DNA of 6,025 nt from Parafilimonas sp. (lineage in GTDB: Bacteria; Bacteroidota; Bacteroidia; Chitinophagales; Chitinophagaceae), in the NCBI GenBank assembly GCA_023251275.1, contig JAHEZC010000182.1, positions 1 through 6,025 on the forward strand, given 5' to 3'. This document shows, one piece after another, positions 5,029-6,025 of this stretch. The notes beneath the pieces are model-generated. The model was not told the DNA's origin and searched no databases. It saw nothing but the letters and a program-made list of their open reading frames with translations. The position numbers and the translations under genes are program-made. Each line of letters begins with the position of its first letter. Positions within the stretch are counted from its first letter, which is position 1.

Positions 5029-6025
5029 TTATTGCAGGATAGTGCTCAGCCTTGATGCAAGTTCTGCCCCGCGAAGGTTTTTTGCAATAATAATACCATT
5101 AGGATCTACAAGAATATTCTGAGGAATAGACTGTATATGATACAATTTTGCAGCCGCATTGTTCCAGAATTGGAGATCGCTTACATGCGTCCAGGTCAAA
5201 TTATCTTTATTAATTGCCCATATCCAATTCGCTCTTGCCTGGTCAAGCGATACGCCAAGCACAGTAAAGTTTTTATCCTTAAACTTGTTATAAGCAGCTA
5301 CCACATTCGGATTTTCTCTCCTGCATGGGCCGCACCAGCTCGCCCAAAAATCAACCAATACATACTTGCCGCGAAATTGGGCGAGGGAGATTATATTGCC
5401 TGAAGTGTCCGGCTGTGTAAAATCTTTCGCTGCAGTTCCGATCCCGGTTGCTTTTTCATTCCTGATAAGTGTGCTTAAGCTGCGTGCATACCGGTTCTCT
5501 ACTGCACCTTCCCCCAATGTATTAAAACGTTTTTCAAGCAGCACTATATCTTTGTTTGGATCCATATCATAGCTGAATGCAAGCAGTAAAGTTGATACCG
5601 GAGAATTTTTTTTGCGTGCAATAAACCGGTCAATGCTGTTTTGATAAATATTATAGGCAGTGTTGAGCATGATGATTGCGGAATCTTCCGCCCCCTGCGA
5701 AGAAGAGGATTGTACGAGGTTGCGGTAATATTGAACAAAATCGCTTAATGGCTTTATTTCATAAAGGAATTCTTCGTAATCTGCATGCGGCTGCGAGCCT
5801 GTTACAGCCACATCACTGAGATCTTTTTCATCAGAAGATATTTTTATCGCATCATTGCCCATAAACAGAAATATCTTTCTTCCGGCTGAAGGGAATACAA
5901 GAATCCGGCTGTCAACTTCTTCCACATTTCCCTTTAACACAAATTTCTCCTGCTTCACACGGGCTTTGGCAATAGTATCGTTTTCATTAATCCCGGCAAG
6001 ATATACAACACTATTTTCCGCTAAG
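5029..6025 (-). CDS. DUF4369 plus TlpA/ResA-type thioredoxin protein, N-terminus outside window
   Basis: The minus-strand frame is open from the right edge (first full codon 6022-6024) to a TAA at 5029-5031, giving 331 visible residues. A GTG at 5958 is in frame but is not the start: the 22 codons before it (beginning LAENSVVYLAGINENDT) continue a DUF4369 domain of the type 'vYLa...d.i.ka.vk..kFvlkG.v'. The middle (about visible residues 90-190) is helical. The C-terminal thioredoxin-like domain holds DFTQPDTSGN, VLVDFWASWCGPCRREN with the WCGPC redox pair, FTVLGVSLD, and the cis-Pro segment SIPQNILVDPNG. Family knowledge puts such proteins in the periplasm, usually as lipoproteins or with a signal peptide, where they act in disulfide reduction or cytochrome c maturation; the signal region cannot be seen here. 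Its promoter is also off-window. The stop directly abuts the stop of the convergent ArsC/YffB-like gene. Confidence 0.9.
   Translation of the reverse strand, partial: LAENSVVYLAGINENDTIAKARVKQEKFVLKGNVEEVDSRILVFPSAGRKIFLFMGNDAIKISSDEKDLSDVAVTGSQPHADYEEFLYEIKPLSDFVQYYRNLVQSSSSQGAEDSAIIMLNTAYNIYQNSIDRFIARKKNSPVSTLLLAFSYDMDPNKDIVLLEKRFNTLGEGAVENRYARSLSTLIRNEKATGIGTAAKDFTQPDTSGNIISLAQFRGKYVLVDFWASWCGPCRRENPNVVAAYNKFKDKNFTVLGVSLDQARANWIWAINKDNLTWTHVSDLQFWNNAAAKLYHIQSIPQNILVDPNGIIIAKNLRGAELASRLSTILQ

Overview
The window looks like ordinary chromosomal DNA from a member of the Bacteroidota, most likely a Chitinophagaceae-type bacterium. This rests on a secreted dehydrogenase ending in a type IX secretion (Por-type) sorting tail, a PdxJ of the Bacteroidota 'VNINK' form, a DUF4369 plus TlpA-type thioredoxin protein, a DUF2911-TPR protein, AT-rich composition, no Shine-Dalgarno sequence before any start, and several upstream matches to the Bacteroidota promoter pattern TTG/TTTG - about 19 nt - TAnnTTTG. 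The genus assignment is inference.

Layout, left to right. Positions 1-267 hold the end of an Asn/Lys-rich, probably disordered basic protein, closed by a strong hairpin terminator. A small four-helix membrane protein (DUF1761) follows at 395-817, with its own terminator. After a gap of about 260 nt containing a candidate promoter comes a secreted PQQ-type sugar dehydrogenase (1082-2512) and a terminator. Then come pdxJ (2603-3328, vitamin B6 synthesis), a DUF2911-TPR gene (3417-4523) broken by an in-frame TAA at 3789-3791, and a terminator. Next is an ArsC/Spx/YffB-like thioredoxin-fold protein (4675-5028). Its stop codon directly abuts the stop of a convergent minus-strand DUF4369-thioredoxin gene (5029 to the right edge), whose N-terminus lies outside the window.

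The genes do not form an obvious pathway. Most plus-strand genes have their own terminator and look monocistronic. The exception is pdxJ, which has no terminator before the DUF2911 gene. Several products are exported or membrane-bound (dehydrogenase, DUF2911 protein, DUF1761 protein, probably the thioredoxin protein), which fits envelope housekeeping.

I did not find a new multi-gene system. The most notable observation is the broken DUF2911-TPR gene: the reading frame and family-like sequence continue unbroken after a single stop codon, so this is a recent nonsense mutation, a base-call error at a T-run/A-run boundary, or, less likely, readthrough. No tRNA, rRNA, CRISPR array, insertion sequence or integrase was seen.
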